Below, in pieces: positions 1-8,446 of a stretch of DNA of 30,395 nt. Under the pieces are notes generated by a model. That model did not search any database. It saw only the letters and a list, made by a program, of their open reading frames with translations, and was not told where the DNA came from. Every line of letters begins with the position of its first letter. The first letter of the stretch is position 1. This DNA comes from a virus. Made by a program: the position numbers and the translations under genes. The DNA lies in IMG/VR virus record IMGVR_UViG_3300030406_006603, positions 1 to 30,395 of that record; one strand, 5' to 3'.

Positions 1-1
1 C

Positions 2-418
2 TTGCCTGGTACAATGGAAGAGAAGATGATGCCCTGGATTGCGCCCTTAAGAGATAACCTAGAGTATCTCTATGGTGACCGAATGGCACTAGACCAACAG
101 TTAGAAACTGGAGTCATTGAAATAGAGGCTATGACCTACATCCGTGGTCGTTCTATAGCCAACTGCTATATTATTGTTGACGAAGCACAAAACTTAACAT
201 CTCACGAATTAAAGACTATAATAACAAGAGTAGGGCACAATACTAAATTGGTCCTTACTGGAGACGTGCAACAAATTGACAACTCTTATGTAGATTCTGT
301 GTCCAATGGATTAACCTACGCAATAGAAAAGTTTAAAAATTACGACATTGCAGGGCATGTAACACTATCTAAAGGGGAGAGAAGTCGTTTAGCGACTATA
401 GCAGCAGAGATTTTATGA
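2..418 (+). CDS. phoH: PhoH-like P-loop ATPase, C-terminal part (5' end outside window)
   Basis: This is the C-terminal 138 or so residues of a PhoH-family NTPase, a cytoplasmic RNA/DNA-associated P-loop protein very common in marine T4-like phages. The Walker B segment YIIVDEAQN is intact at about residues 56-64. It is followed by the conserved stretch LTSHELKTIITRVG and the sensor-like LVLTGDVQQIDN, both hallmarks of PhoH. The Walker A loop is missing only because the gene starts upstream of the window: the frame is open at base 2 and the first codon, TTG, is not believed to be the start. The stop overlaps the next gene's start (ATGA), so the two are probably translationally coupled. The family's role in phage is unsettled. 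It is often treated as a phosphate-stress auxiliary gene, but the sequence here does not show phosphate control. Confidence 0.93.
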   Translation: MPGTMEEKMMPWIAPLRDNLEYLYGDRMALDQQLETGVIEIEAMTYIRGRSIANCYIIVDEAQNLTSHELKTIITRVGHNTKLVLTGDVQQIDNSYVDSVSNGLTYAIEKFKNYDIAGHVTLSKGERSRLATIAAEIL

Positions 419-1107
419 CAAAAACAATAGATTATATTAAGAACCGCTCATCATTGATTCAAGAAAACGTATCCATCAATTCAGTGGACGTAAAACTTCA
501 GTCTGACTTACCAGATGATGTTAACTTGGCTAAGATTCTGACCACCGTGAAAGGTAGCCTTCCAAAAGCCTACTTTAAAAAGCTGGATGGCATTGAAGTA
601 GTTGACTTGGAAGAGTTTGACGAAAGAGATATCTCAGCTAAGTACTCACTAAGCGATAAGAAGTTATATATTAGTGCTAATAGGCAAGATGACAGTAGCG
701 ATATGTTAGATGATATTTATCACGAAATCGGTCACCATGTTGAGTCTCTCTATCCAGACCATATTTATGGTGACAAGGCAATCCGAGACGAATTTCTTCT
801 CAAGAGAAAGCAGCTATACTTTGAATTGGCTTCCGAGGGATATGACCTAACACGATATAATTTAGCCGACCCAGAATATAATAAAGAGTTGGATTACTTT
901 TTCTATGAAAGGGTTGGCAAAAGGATGATGAATATGGTCACAGCGGGTATTTCTATCCGACCATATGCAATGGTATCGCTAAAAGAATACTTTGCCGTTG
1001 GTTTTGAGCAGTATTACCTAGGCAACGATAAACAACTGCACAAGATCAGCCCTGTACTATACAAAAAAATATCAGAACTGCATAATTTAGCAAGAAAAGA
1101 AAGATAA
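415..1107 (+). CDS. Putative HEXXH zinc metallopeptidase
   Basis: This 230-residue protein has a zinc-peptidase motif, YHEIGHHVE, with H103, E104 and H107 forming HEXXH. A second acidic motif about 84 residues later (KEYFAVGFEQYY, E191) is well placed to give the third metal ligand, as in gluzincins of the anthrax-lethal-factor-like type. There is no signal peptide or membrane segment, so it probably acts in the host cytoplasm or on phage proteins. It starts at an ATG that overlaps the phoH stop (ATGA) and ends one base before the TTG of the nuclease gene, so the three form one unit. The substrate is unknown. A role in cleaving a host regulator or processing a virion protein is a guess. The peptidase assignment rests on the motif pair alone. 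Confidence 0.6.
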   Translation: MTKTIDYIKNRSSLIQENVSINSVDVKLQSDLPDDVNLAKILTTVKGSLPKAYFKKLDGIEVVDLEEFDERDISAKYSLSDKKLYISANRQDDSSDMLDDIYHEIGHHVESLYPDHIYGDKAIRDEFLLKRKQLYFELASEGYDLTRYNLADPEYNKELDYFFYERVGKRMMNMVTAGISIRPYAMVSLKEYFAVGFEQYYLGNDKQLHKISPVLYKKISELHNLARKER

Positions 1108-1108
1108 A

Positions 1109-1933
1109 TTGAAAAAACATATCTCCTATTCCGAGTGGAAGGACTGGAAGGTCTGTCCTTACTTTCATAAGCTCCGTCATATTGATAAAATTGGGACTTT
1201 TGAGGGAAATATATACACAGCTTTTGGAAAAGCTCTTCATGAAGCCATAGAAAAGGACTTAGTGTCTGAAAATGCTGGTAATATACCAAAAATGGAGGAA
1301 AATTTCAAGTTTTTCTTTAAAAAAGAGCTACAAATGCTACCCGAGGGTGAAAAAAAGGAAATTTTATCAAATTTTAATGTAAAAGAGTGGTTAGAGCAAG
1401 GAAATGCTATTGTAAAAGAGGTTTTCTCAGAGTTAGTCAAACAATTTGGACCGTATGGGGAAAAATGGGAAGTATTAGCTGCTGAAGAGCAGTTGTATGA
1501 AGAGATTGAAGGATCTAAAAAGAAATATAAGGGATTTATTGATCTGGTGATGTATAACCACACCGATCAGAAGGTTTATATCATTGATTGGAAGACTACA
1601 TCGTGGGGTTGGGATAGTAGAAAGAAATCTAACTCAACTTTAGCGTACCAGTTGGCGTTCTATAAATATTTTTACGGTAAAAAGTACGATATTGACCTTA
1701 AGGATATTGAGACCTACTTTGTTCTATTGAAAAGAACAGCAAAATCAGGTAAAAAAGTAGAATTCGTTAGAGTGACTAATGGAGAGAGAAGAATAAAAAA
1801 TGCACTTAACGCTTTACAAAAAGCGATTTATAATATAGAAAATGGAAACTACATTAAAAACAAACTTAACTGTAATAGCTGCGCTGATAGGTTTGGTAAG
1901 TGTGAATTTATGAACACTGAATATTGTAGATAA
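1109..1933 (+). CDS. RecB/Cas4-like PD-(D/E)XK nuclease with probable Fe-S cluster
   Basis: This 274-residue protein has the layout of Cas4/AddB-type exonucleases. The N-terminal segment SYSEWKDWKVCPYFHKL carries C16. The nuclease core shows H44 (GKALHE), D145 (YKGFIDLV), D160-W-K162 (IIDWKTT) and Q181 (YQLAFY). A C-terminal cysteine group (C255, C258, C265, C273) could, with C16, hold a [4Fe-4S] cluster. These are the expected metal-binding and catalytic residues of the RecB-like family. The start is TTG, one base after the upstream TAA. An in-frame stop at 1088-1090 closes the frame upstream, and the N-terminal motif would be lost with any later Met, so TTG is needed. The upstream sequence is purine-rich but has no strong Shine-Dalgarno. 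It likely acts in DNA recombination, repair or host DNA degradation. Confidence 0.85.
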   Translation: MKKHISYSEWKDWKVCPYFHKLRHIDKIGTFEGNIYTAFGKALHEAIEKDLVSENAGNIPKMEENFKFFFKKELQMLPEGEKKEILSNFNVKEWLEQGNAIVKEVFSELVKQFGPYGEKWEVLAAEEQLYEEIEGSKKKYKGFIDLVMYNHTDQKVYIIDWKTTSWGWDSRKKSNSTLAYQLAFYKYFYGKKYDIDLKDIETYFVLLKRTAKSGKKVEFVRVTNGERRIKNALNALQKAIYNIENGNYIKNKLNCNSCADRFGKCEFMNTEYCR

Positions 1934-1947
1934 TAAGAGGACAAAAC

Positions 1948-3201
1948 ATGACAGACAAAAAAATTAAGATACTCACACTTAGCGACCATCCATTGCTACC
2001 TTCTGGTGTTGGTACACAGACCAAATATATTCTAGAGGGTTTGCTAGCAACAGGTAAGTTTGAGATTATATCATTTGGTGGTGCGGTAAAGCACAATGAT
2101 TATAATCCTGTAAGGACTAAAGAGTGGGGTGATCTTTGGACTATCTACCCAATTGATGGATATGGCACAGAAGAGTCAATAAGATCAGCATTACACGTAC
2201 ATAAGCCAGATATCCTTTATTTTATGACAGACCCTAGATTTTTCACTTGGTTGTGGGAAATGGAAGATGAGATAAGAAGTTTGGTACCAATGGTCTATTA
2301 CCATGTGTGGGATAATAAGCCATATCCAACATTCAATTCTGTCTACTATAACTCAACAGATAAAATTGTTACTATCTCTAAGGTTACAAGCGACATTGTA
2401 CAGAATGTAGCTCCAGATGTTGAAGAAGAGTATTTACCCCATGCTGTCAGAGCAGATATATTCAAACCACTAGATGAAGAAACAACCTCTAAATTAAGAG
2501 AAAAGAATAATCTTACAGATAAGTTTGTAGCAATATGGGTAAACAGGAATGCCAGAAGAAAACAATCAGGCACGCTGCTGTTCTGGTGGAAGCAATTTTG
2601 CGATCGGGTAGGACACGATAAGGCAACATTAATTATGCATACAGATCTAAGAGATCCGCATGGGCAACCACTAGATGTCCTTGCATCACACTTGGGCTTA
2701 ACTCAGGGACAGGTACAATTCTCTACTAGTAAAATAGGTTTGTCTGATATGGCACAGTTATATAATATAGCTGATGTTGCAATTAATATTTCTGATGCAG
2801 AAGGTTTTGGATTAGGAACTCTTGAAGCATTATCTTGTGGCACACCAATTATTGTTAATATGACTGGCGGCTTACAAGAGCAAGTAACAGATGGTGAAAA
2901 TTGGTTTGGTGTTGGGATAGAGCCATCCTCAAAAGCAGTAATCGGTTCTTTGCAGGTACCATGGATATATGAAGACCGAATCAATGAGAACGACTTTGTA
3001 GATGCGCTAGAAAAAATGTTCAACCTATCCCCAGAAGAGCGAAACGAATTAGGTAAATTGGGAATGAAACATGTTGATAAGAACTATAATTTCAAAAACT
3101 TCCAAAAACGATGGGTTGAGATCATGTTAGACATTTATGAGCGGCATGGTTCATGGGAGAATAGAAAAACATATAAAAAATGGGAGCACAGAGTAATATG
3201 A
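1948..3201 (+). CDS. GT4-type glycosyltransferase (GT-B fold)
   Basis: This 417-residue cytoplasmic glycosyltransferase opens the glycan island. The N-terminal Rossmann half begins ILTLSDHPLLPSGVGTQTKY, the glycine-rich acceptor-side loop of GT-B enzymes. The C-terminal half has the donor-binding EX7E motif in DAEGFGLGTLEALSCGTP (near residues 285-300), followed by the usual GTPII segment. It would move a sugar from a nucleotide donor to a growing glycan, but donor and acceptor cannot be read. The start has a good ribosome binding site (AAGAGG at 1937-1942). It ends in an ATGA overlap with the next glycosyltransferase, so the pair is coupled. A few GT4-type proteins are glycogen or sucrose enzymes, but the gene neighbourhood favours surface-glycan work. 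Confidence 0.87.
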   Translation: MTDKKIKILTLSDHPLLPSGVGTQTKYILEGLLATGKFEIISFGGAVKHNDYNPVRTKEWGDLWTIYPIDGYGTEESIRSALHVHKPDILYFMTDPRFFTWLWEMEDEIRSLVPMVYYHVWDNKPYPTFNSVYYNSTDKIVTISKVTSDIVQNVAPDVEEEYLPHAVRADIFKPLDEETTSKLREKNNLTDKFVAIWVNRNARRKQSGTLLFWWKQFCDRVGHDKATLIMHTDLRDPHGQPLDVLASHLGLTQGQVQFSTSKIGLSDMAQLYNIADVAINISDAEGFGLGTLEALSCGTPIIVNMTGGLQEQVTDGENWFGVGIEPSSKAVIGSLQVPWIYEDRINENDFVDALEKMFNLSPEERNELGKLGMKHVDKNYNFKNFQKRWVEIMLDIYERHGSWENRKTYKKWEHRVI

Positions 3202-4454
3202 CCAAAAAGGTAGTTATACAAGCACCACTGCTATCTCGTAGTGGTTATGGTGAACATGCAAGGTTAGTTGTTGATGCATTATCTAGCAGACCTGATCTAT
3301 TTGATTTGTATGTTTCTCCTACAGGTTGGGGTAAAATGCCCTGGATTACAGATACAGATCACAAAAGAAAATATTACGACTTTCTTATAGCTAAAGCACA
3401 TCAGTATAAAGGTCCATATGATCTTGCAATCACAGTATCAATACCAAATGAATTTTTGACAGTAGCTCCCAAAAATATTGGCATCACCGCTGGGATAGAA
3501 ACAGATTGTGTGACACCACAGTGGATTTATAATGCAAACCAGATGGATAGGCTAATCGTAACATCTAGACATGCAAAAAGCGGGTTTATAGATAAAAAGA
3601 TATCGCTTCAGGATGACCAAGGGCAAAGTCAAGTTATTGAAATGACCAAACCTATTGACATAATCAACTACCCTATTAAGAATAAGACACCGCAGGATTT
3701 ATCTGATAAATTGAAATTAGATACAGATTTTAATTTTCTCTGTGTTTCACAGTGGGGTCCAAGAAAAGATTTGGAAAATACTATCAAATGGTTTGTAGAA
3801 GAGTTTAAAGATGAAAATGTCGGACTGGTTGTCAAAACTAGTAAGGTAAAAAACAGTATAGCAGATCGTGATTGGTGCACGACTAATATTAGCAGACTTC
3901 TTTCAGCATACCCAGATCGCAAATGTAAGATACATCTAGTTCATGGAACAATGACAGAGGAAGAGATCCATGGATTATATACACATCCAGACATATATGC
4001 ATATGTTACTACAACACATGGAGAAGGATATGGTTTGCCTTTATTTGAAGCAGCATATAGTGGTATGCCTGTCATAGCACCTGGGTGGTCTGGGCACATG
4101 GATTTCTTGTGTATAGACAAGAAAACTAAAAGCGGCAAACCTAAAAGACAAACAATGTTTGAGAAGGTAAAGTATACGCTCCAGCCAATTGGAAAAGAAG
4201 CTGAATGGCCAGGCGTATTAGATCCAGGAACAAAGTGGGCATATGCAAATGAAGAATCATATAAAAAGTCAATACGAAAAGCATATGAAAACATTTCCGT
4301 CCTAGAAAGACAGGCAGAAGATCTAGCAGAATCCATTAAGAAAACACACGCACAGCATATTATCTATGAGCAGTTTGTTGATGCAGTTAGTGGTGTGCTA
4401 GATAATAAAAATGATGAGTGGCAAAAAGAAATAGAAACTGTAGAAACATTATGA
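3198..4454 (+). CDS. GT4-type glycosyltransferase (second of the island)
   Basis: This second GT-B enzyme of the island is 418 residues long from the chosen start. The N-terminal half has the loop LLSRSGYGEHARLV. The C-terminal half has EX7E in HGEGYGLPLFEAAYSGMPVI, followed by the sugar-binding-like APGWSGHMDF. The ATG at 3198 overlaps the preceding stop as ATGA and lies 11 bases after GGGAG. An in-frame ATG at 3180 would add six residues but has no ribosome binding site, so 3198 is preferred. It is related in fold, not closely in sequence, to the preceding gene, so the two probably add successive sugars. Linkage and donor are unknown. Confidence 0.86.
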   Translation: MTKKVVIQAPLLSRSGYGEHARLVVDALSSRPDLFDLYVSPTGWGKMPWITDTDHKRKYYDFLIAKAHQYKGPYDLAITVSIPNEFLTVAPKNIGITAGIETDCVTPQWIYNANQMDRLIVTSRHAKSGFIDKKISLQDDQGQSQVIEMTKPIDIINYPIKNKTPQDLSDKLKLDTDFNFLCVSQWGPRKDLENTIKWFVEEFKDENVGLVVKTSKVKNSIADRDWCTTNISRLLSAYPDRKCKIHLVHGTMTEEEIHGLYTHPDIYAYVTTTHGEGYGLPLFEAAYSGMPVIAPGWSGHMDFLCIDKKTKSGKPKRQTMFEKVKYTLQPIGKEAEWPGVLDPGTKWAYANEESYKKSIRKAYENISVLERQAEDLAESIKKTHAQHIIYEQFVDAVSGVLDNKNDEWQKEIETVETL

Positions 4455-6061
4455 AGCTAGTTTTTATAGCTGATGTCTTTGCCGATGAGATACCAGGCGG
4501 CGGCGAACTTGTAAATAAGGAAGTTATTAGACTCTTGACCAACCAAGGTCATACAGTTGAACGTATAAAATCCCAACTAGTAACAGTTGAATACATCACA
4601 ACTAAGAATACTCAGGGGTACTCATTTATATTAGGTAATTTTCTTGGCTTGAATCCTCAAGCTGCAAACGCACTAGCAGCAACAGAATATATTCTATATG
4701 AACATGATCACAAATATATAAGCACTAGAGACCCATCTAAGTTTAAGAACTATCTTGCACCAAAAGACCACATTGTAAATGAATTTATTTATAATAATGC
4801 AAAAGCTGTTTTGTGTCAAAGTAAAGGTCATGCTGAAATAGTCTCAAAAAATTTACCAAATGCAACTGTTGTGAATCTTTCTTGCTCTGTGTGGGATGAG
4901 GATTTCATTACTTATATTAGCAGTATGAATATTTCTGATTCTGATCGCAGGTCCACAGTCGCTATTTTAGAATCAAGCAATCCAACCAAAAACCAAATGA
5001 AGGCAGAGTTTTACTGCCAGAGAAATAATATTAGCTATGATTTGATTAGTGCACCAAATCCGACCGAACTACTAAAAAAACTATCACAGTATGATTCACT
5101 AGTTTTTTTCCCAAGTGTGTATGAAACGTTCTGCCGAACTGTAGTGGAAGCTAAAATAGCTGGCTGTAAGATTATTACAAACCCTAATCTTCTAGGGGTT
5201 GCCAGCGAAGAGTGGTTTAGTAAGGGTAAGGAAATAATCTTGAAAAAGATTCAACAGGCTCCTGAAGAAACGACCAAAACAATCATTGACATCTTTGAGA
5301 AAAAAGAATATAAAGGTGAAGAAGTAGATGTAACAGTAATTCTTAATTCATATCGTCGTCCATACAACCTTAAAAAACAAATTGAAGCAATCAGGTCGCA
5401 AACAAAAAAACCTAAACAGATATGGGTTTGGGTTAACCATCATGAAGACAACGCCAATTTTGATCACCAAGAACTAGGAGTTGATAGGGTATTTCAAAAT
5501 GATTTTAACTGGAAGTTTTACGGTAGATTTGCCGCAGCACTTTTAGCAGATACGGAATACATCGCTATATTTGATGATGACACAATTCCAGGCAATCGTT
5601 GGTTTGAAAATTGTTTAGATACAATATCAATAAAACAAGGTATACTAGGCAGCGCAGGAGTTATCTTGAAGAGTAAAGATTATTATGTTATGCACGATCG
5701 CTGCGGATGGCCTACACAAAATAGCGAGACAACCCGAGTTGATCTGGTTGGACATGCCTGGTTTTTCAAAAGAGACTGGCTGCAATATCTTTGGAAGGAA
5801 AAACCATTTACTTGGGATAATGGCGAGGATATACAGTTTTCATACTTAGCACAAAAACATGGTGGTATACAAACATTCTGCCCACCCCACCCACCAGAGG
5901 ATAAATCCTTACATGGCTCTATTTTGGGGAATGAACTGGGCATAGATTCAAAAGCTACTTCTAACAATCATTCTGTCTCACACCAACAGTTTTTCAATGA
6001 GAGAGATGAGTGTGTCCAAAATGGTATTCGTGGTGGCTGGAAGACAGTGAATAAATTATGA
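4451..6061 (+). CDS. Two-domain glycosyltransferase: GT-B half fused to GT2/GT64-like GT-A half
   Basis: This 536-residue protein appears to be two transferases in one chain. Residues 1 to about 270 form a GT4-like GT-B unit. It starts KLVFIADVFADEIPGGGELV and carries a degenerate EX7E motif in YETFCRTVVEAKIAGC. From about residue 290 a GT-A domain follows, with TVILNSYRRPYNLKKQ, WVWVNHHEDN, the metal-binding DDD of IFDDDTIPGNRWFEN and the acceptor-side GEDIQFSYL. The wording of the second half recalls GT64/exostosin-like and GT2 enzymes. The ATG at 4451 overlaps the upstream stop (ATGA). An in-frame ATG at 4418 lies deep inside the previous gene and is rejected. The fusion suggests that two consecutive sugar additions are tied together. 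Whether the GT-B half is still active is uncertain. Confidence 0.82.
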   Translation: MKLVFIADVFADEIPGGGELVNKEVIRLLTNQGHTVERIKSQLVTVEYITTKNTQGYSFILGNFLGLNPQAANALAATEYILYEHDHKYISTRDPSKFKNYLAPKDHIVNEFIYNNAKAVLCQSKGHAEIVSKNLPNATVVNLSCSVWDEDFITYISSMNISDSDRRSTVAILESSNPTKNQMKAEFYCQRNNISYDLISAPNPTELLKKLSQYDSLVFFPSVYETFCRTVVEAKIAGCKIITNPNLLGVASEEWFSKGKEIILKKIQQAPEETTKTIIDIFEKKEYKGEEVDVTVILNSYRRPYNLKKQIEAIRSQTKKPKQIWVWVNHHEDNANFDHQELGVDRVFQNDFNWKFYGRFAAALLADTEYIAIFDDDTIPGNRWFENCLDTISIKQGILGSAGVILKSKDYYVMHDRCGWPTQNSETTRVDLVGHAWFFKRDWLQYLWKEKPFTWDNGEDIQFSYLAQKHGGIQTFCPPHPPEDKSLHGSILGNELGIDSKATSNNHSVSHQQFFNERDECVQNGIRGGWKTVNKL

Positions 6062-7230
6062 GTAAGTACGCAGTCAAATTTATAAACCATGCTTCGTTCT
6101 GTTTTGAAAACGAAGAGGAGATTCTTTTAATTGATCCTTGGTTTAGCGGCAGGATATTCAATAATTCGTGGGCACTCTTAAAAGAGGAGCCAATGGATGA
6201 GAGTCAGATCAAAAAAATATCTAATATTTTTATAACACATGAACACCCAGATCACTTAAACTGGTCAACCTTAAAAACTATTGTTTCTATAAGTGACAAG
6301 AAAATCAAAGTATACATACCCAAAAGAGATAATGATAATGTATCTAAGGCTCTACAGGGATTAGGTTATGATGTTGTAGAAGCAATGCCTTTTAGGTGTT
6401 ACAATATTAATGATAGGGTTCAATTTTATTCGTATCCTGAGCCTAATGGTCATGATAGCATACAGGTATTTAAAGTTGATGGTGAAGTTCATGTTAATCA
6501 AAATGATTGTTATATGCCAGACTCTCACTTATCGCTTCTTAAAATGAACTTCCCAGTAATAGATTATTGGTGGATGCAATTTTCTCTAGCTGGTCATTAT
6601 GCTAACAAGGATGATCACGAAACTTTACAAACAAAAGGTAAAGATTTTCATGTAAATATTTTTAAACACTATTATGATATCTTACAGCCAAAGACTGCAA
6701 TTCCGTTTGCTAGTTATGTTTATTTTTGCAAAAAACACAATAACTTTCTTAACTCTTGGGTCGTTTCACTGAGCGACCTAGTTGAGATGTACGACCAGAT
6801 AGATTTTATAATTCCATCTATCAATGAAGTTCTAAATGGAAATAATAATAGTGAAAATATACATAAGTGGGAACAGATGTTCTCATCAGATAAAGTAATA
6901 TACGAGCCTGAAGAGGTAGAAGATGCCAAAGTGCTATCTTCTGGGAACCGATGGCTAAAAAACATAAAAGATAAAATGCCTGAAAATATCATGGCACTGG
7001 ATCTTTATGATGATGAAAGAAAATTTGTTCTTGACTTTGAAAACAAGAAGTGTTACTTTACAAATAATGATGTAAACACTATAGCAATCTTGCCTAAAGA
7101 GGAACTAAACTTTTTCTTAAAATTTCCTTGGGGTGCTGATACCTTGAATATTACATCATGTTTTGAGGTATACGACAATCAAAGATGGAGGTTCTTGTTG
7201 GAATACAAGGATAGTATGTATGTTAGATAA
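6058..7230 (+). CDS. Metallo-beta-lactamase-fold hydrolase/oxygenase, CMAH/UlaG-like
   Basis: This 390-residue protein has an MBL fold. The metal motif HxHxDH is present as H61-E-H63-P-D65-H66 in FITHEHPDHLN. The N-terminal strand pattern ILLIDPWFSGRIFNNSW resembles CMP-N-acetylneuraminate hydroxylase-like proteins, a sub-branch found in bacterial polysaccharide clusters. It also resembles, more distantly, UlaG-type lactonases. A second histidine cluster follows at GHDSIQVF and GEVHVNQNDC. No Rieske iron-sulfur motif (CxH...CxxH) is visible, so a true CMAH oxygenase is unlikely and a hydrolase acting on a sugar or sugar nucleotide is the better guess. It overlaps the preceding gene by ATGA. 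Its C-terminal 100 or so residues are unassigned. Confidence 0.7.
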   Translation: MSKYAVKFINHASFCFENEEEILLIDPWFSGRIFNNSWALLKEEPMDESQIKKISNIFITHEHPDHLNWSTLKTIVSISDKKIKVYIPKRDNDNVSKALQGLGYDVVEAMPFRCYNINDRVQFYSYPEPNGHDSIQVFKVDGEVHVNQNDCYMPDSHLSLLKMNFPVIDYWWMQFSLAGHYANKDDHETLQTKGKDFHVNIFKHYYDILQPKTAIPFASYVYFCKKHNNFLNSWVVSLSDLVEMYDQIDFIIPSINEVLNGNNNSENIHKWEQMFSSDKVIYEPEEVEDAKVLSSGNRWLKNIKDKMPENIMALDLYDDERKFVLDFENKKCYFTNNDVNTIAILPKEELNFFLKFPWGADTLNITSCFEVYDNQRWRFLLEYKDSMYVR

Positions 7231-8032
7231 TAAGAGTACAAAAGATTTTCTAAAAGTTTTTGATCTGTTTATGCAGAAAATAAAAAACACTGATAACTTT
7301 GCATTCACAAGATTTTCAGATGGTGAGTTGTTCATACTTAAAAATGAAACCGTTGTGTTAGCACCAGGGTATTTTGTAACTGGTAACAGAGTAGGACCAA
7401 ACATTTATACTAAAGAAGAACAGAAAGAGTTTATACCAGAAAAGCATAGTTTCTATCGTGACAAGCTCTTAGAGGCTTTTCTATATGAAAAGAAGAACTA
7501 CTATAAAGGGATTTGTCCAATAGCAGATGTTGGGAAACAAGATTTTGAATATCAGATTAAACTACTTGGAGATCATGATCACGATCAAATAACTTATGCG
7601 TCTGCTTTGATCAACAGAAATTATCGCAGATTTGTAGAGGAAATGGTGCCATTATTTAATGATAGAGAAGTCATTTATGTGGTAAACGAAATGGCAGATT
7701 TGTCTGGTCTTCCGTTTAAGGTGAAGAAGGATTTCCGTATAGGAAGCAACTGCATGGTAGACAGCTACGATACTGTTGAGCAGGTTAAAGAATATATTGC
7801 ACAAAACGATATTAAGGATCATATTATTCTGTGTTCTGCCGCTAGCTTAAGTAATTTTGTAATACATGAGTGTTTCAAGGAGAACGAAAACAACACCTTT
7901 TTGGATATAGGGAGTTGCTTGAACCCAATGCTCAATTTAGAAGGATGGAAGTTTACTCGTGGTTACCTAACACACTACTGGTTAAAAAGCGATAGTCCAT
8001 ATGGTGACCTTGTAAGTTATTGGGATAAATAG
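7220..8032 (+). CDS. GT-D-like glycosyltransferase (DUF1792-type motif)
   Basis: This 270-residue protein has the motif FTRFSDGELFIL (R31, D34, E36), close to the RxGDGE signature of the GT-D glycosyltransferase fold first seen in streptococcal adhesin glycosylation. A late segment, LDIGSCLNPML, fits the end of that family's core. It would transfer a sugar in the cytoplasm, with unknown donor and acceptor. The start is ATG 7220, eleven bases before the end of the upstream gene, with AAGGA at 7207-7211. A longer reading from TTG 7163 lies within the upstream gene and has no ribosome binding site. The family call depends on one short motif plus the neighbourhood, so it is moderate. Confidence 0.6.
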   Translation: MLDNKSTKDFLKVFDLFMQKIKNTDNFAFTRFSDGELFILKNETVVLAPGYFVTGNRVGPNIYTKEEQKEFIPEKHSFYRDKLLEAFLYEKKNYYKGICPIADVGKQDFEYQIKLLGDHDHDQITYASALINRNYRRFVEEMVPLFNDREVIYVVNEMADLSGLPFKVKKDFRIGSNCMVDSYDTVEQVKEYIAQNDIKDHIILCSAASLSNFVIHECFKENENNTFLDIGSCLNPMLNLEGWKFTRGYLTHYWLKSDSPYGDLVSYWDK

Positions 8033-8446
8033 ATGAACAAAAAAATAGAAATAATCCCCTGCACTAGACACTATTGGGAAGCAGTCCGTGTTCTTCGGAA
8101 TCACAAAGTTGTGAAAAAGGGATTTATACAACAAGAGGAAATTACCTGGGATACACATGAAACATACATGAAGGTTCACCATAGAAAATATCGTGTATGT
8201 CTTTACGATGGCGAAATGGTTGGTTATGTTGGGAGTGTATATGGCGACATTAGAGTTGCAGTTCTACCCGATTATCAGGGTAAAGGAATTGGCAAAGCTA
8301 TGATAGAATATATCATGAAGGAACACCCATCATCAGAAGCTAAAGTAAAAATAGAAAACGAAGCAAGTATTAAGTTGTTTGAATCTTGTGGCTTCAAAAA
8401 GAAATATTACATATTGGAGAGAGAAGATGAAACAAAATCCGTATGA
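8033..8446 (+). CDS. GNAT-family N-acetyltransferase
   Basis: This 137-residue acetyltransferase has the acetyl-CoA pyrophosphate-binding motif A as VLPDYQGKGIGKAMIEYI (Q/RxxGxG/A pattern). The C-terminal motif B/N-terminal exchange is seen as NEASIKLFESCGFKKK. It would acetylate an amino group from acetyl-CoA. Its place directly before an aminotransferase gene, with which it overlaps by 20 bases, suggests it acetylates an aminosugar such as a 3- or 4-amino-deoxy sugar nucleotide, as PseH- or PerB-like enzymes do. That substrate is inference. It begins immediately after the TAG of the GT-D-like gene, so translation is probably coupled. Confidence 0.82.
   Translation: MNKKIEIIPCTRHYWEAVRVLRNHKVVKKGFIQQEEITWDTHETYMKVHHRKYRVCLYDGEMVGYVGSVYGDIRVAVLPDYQGKGIGKAMIEYIMKEHPSSEAKVKIENEASIKLFESCGFKKKYYILEREDETKSV

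Noticed and set aside
1109-1933. CRISPR-associated Cas4 with an array nearby
   Set aside because: No repeat-spacer structure or other cas gene is in the window. The protein is better read as a stand-alone phage nuclease.
3941-4336. Minus-strand open frame of 131 codons inside a glycosyltransferase gene
   Set aside because: It lies opposite a well-supported gene, has no ribosome binding site and shows no recognisable protein. All genes here are on the plus strand.
8024-8031. GATAAATA just before the GNAT gene
   Set aside because: Transcription from it would start after the ATG at 8033, so it cannot serve this gene. It is part of the upstream coding end.
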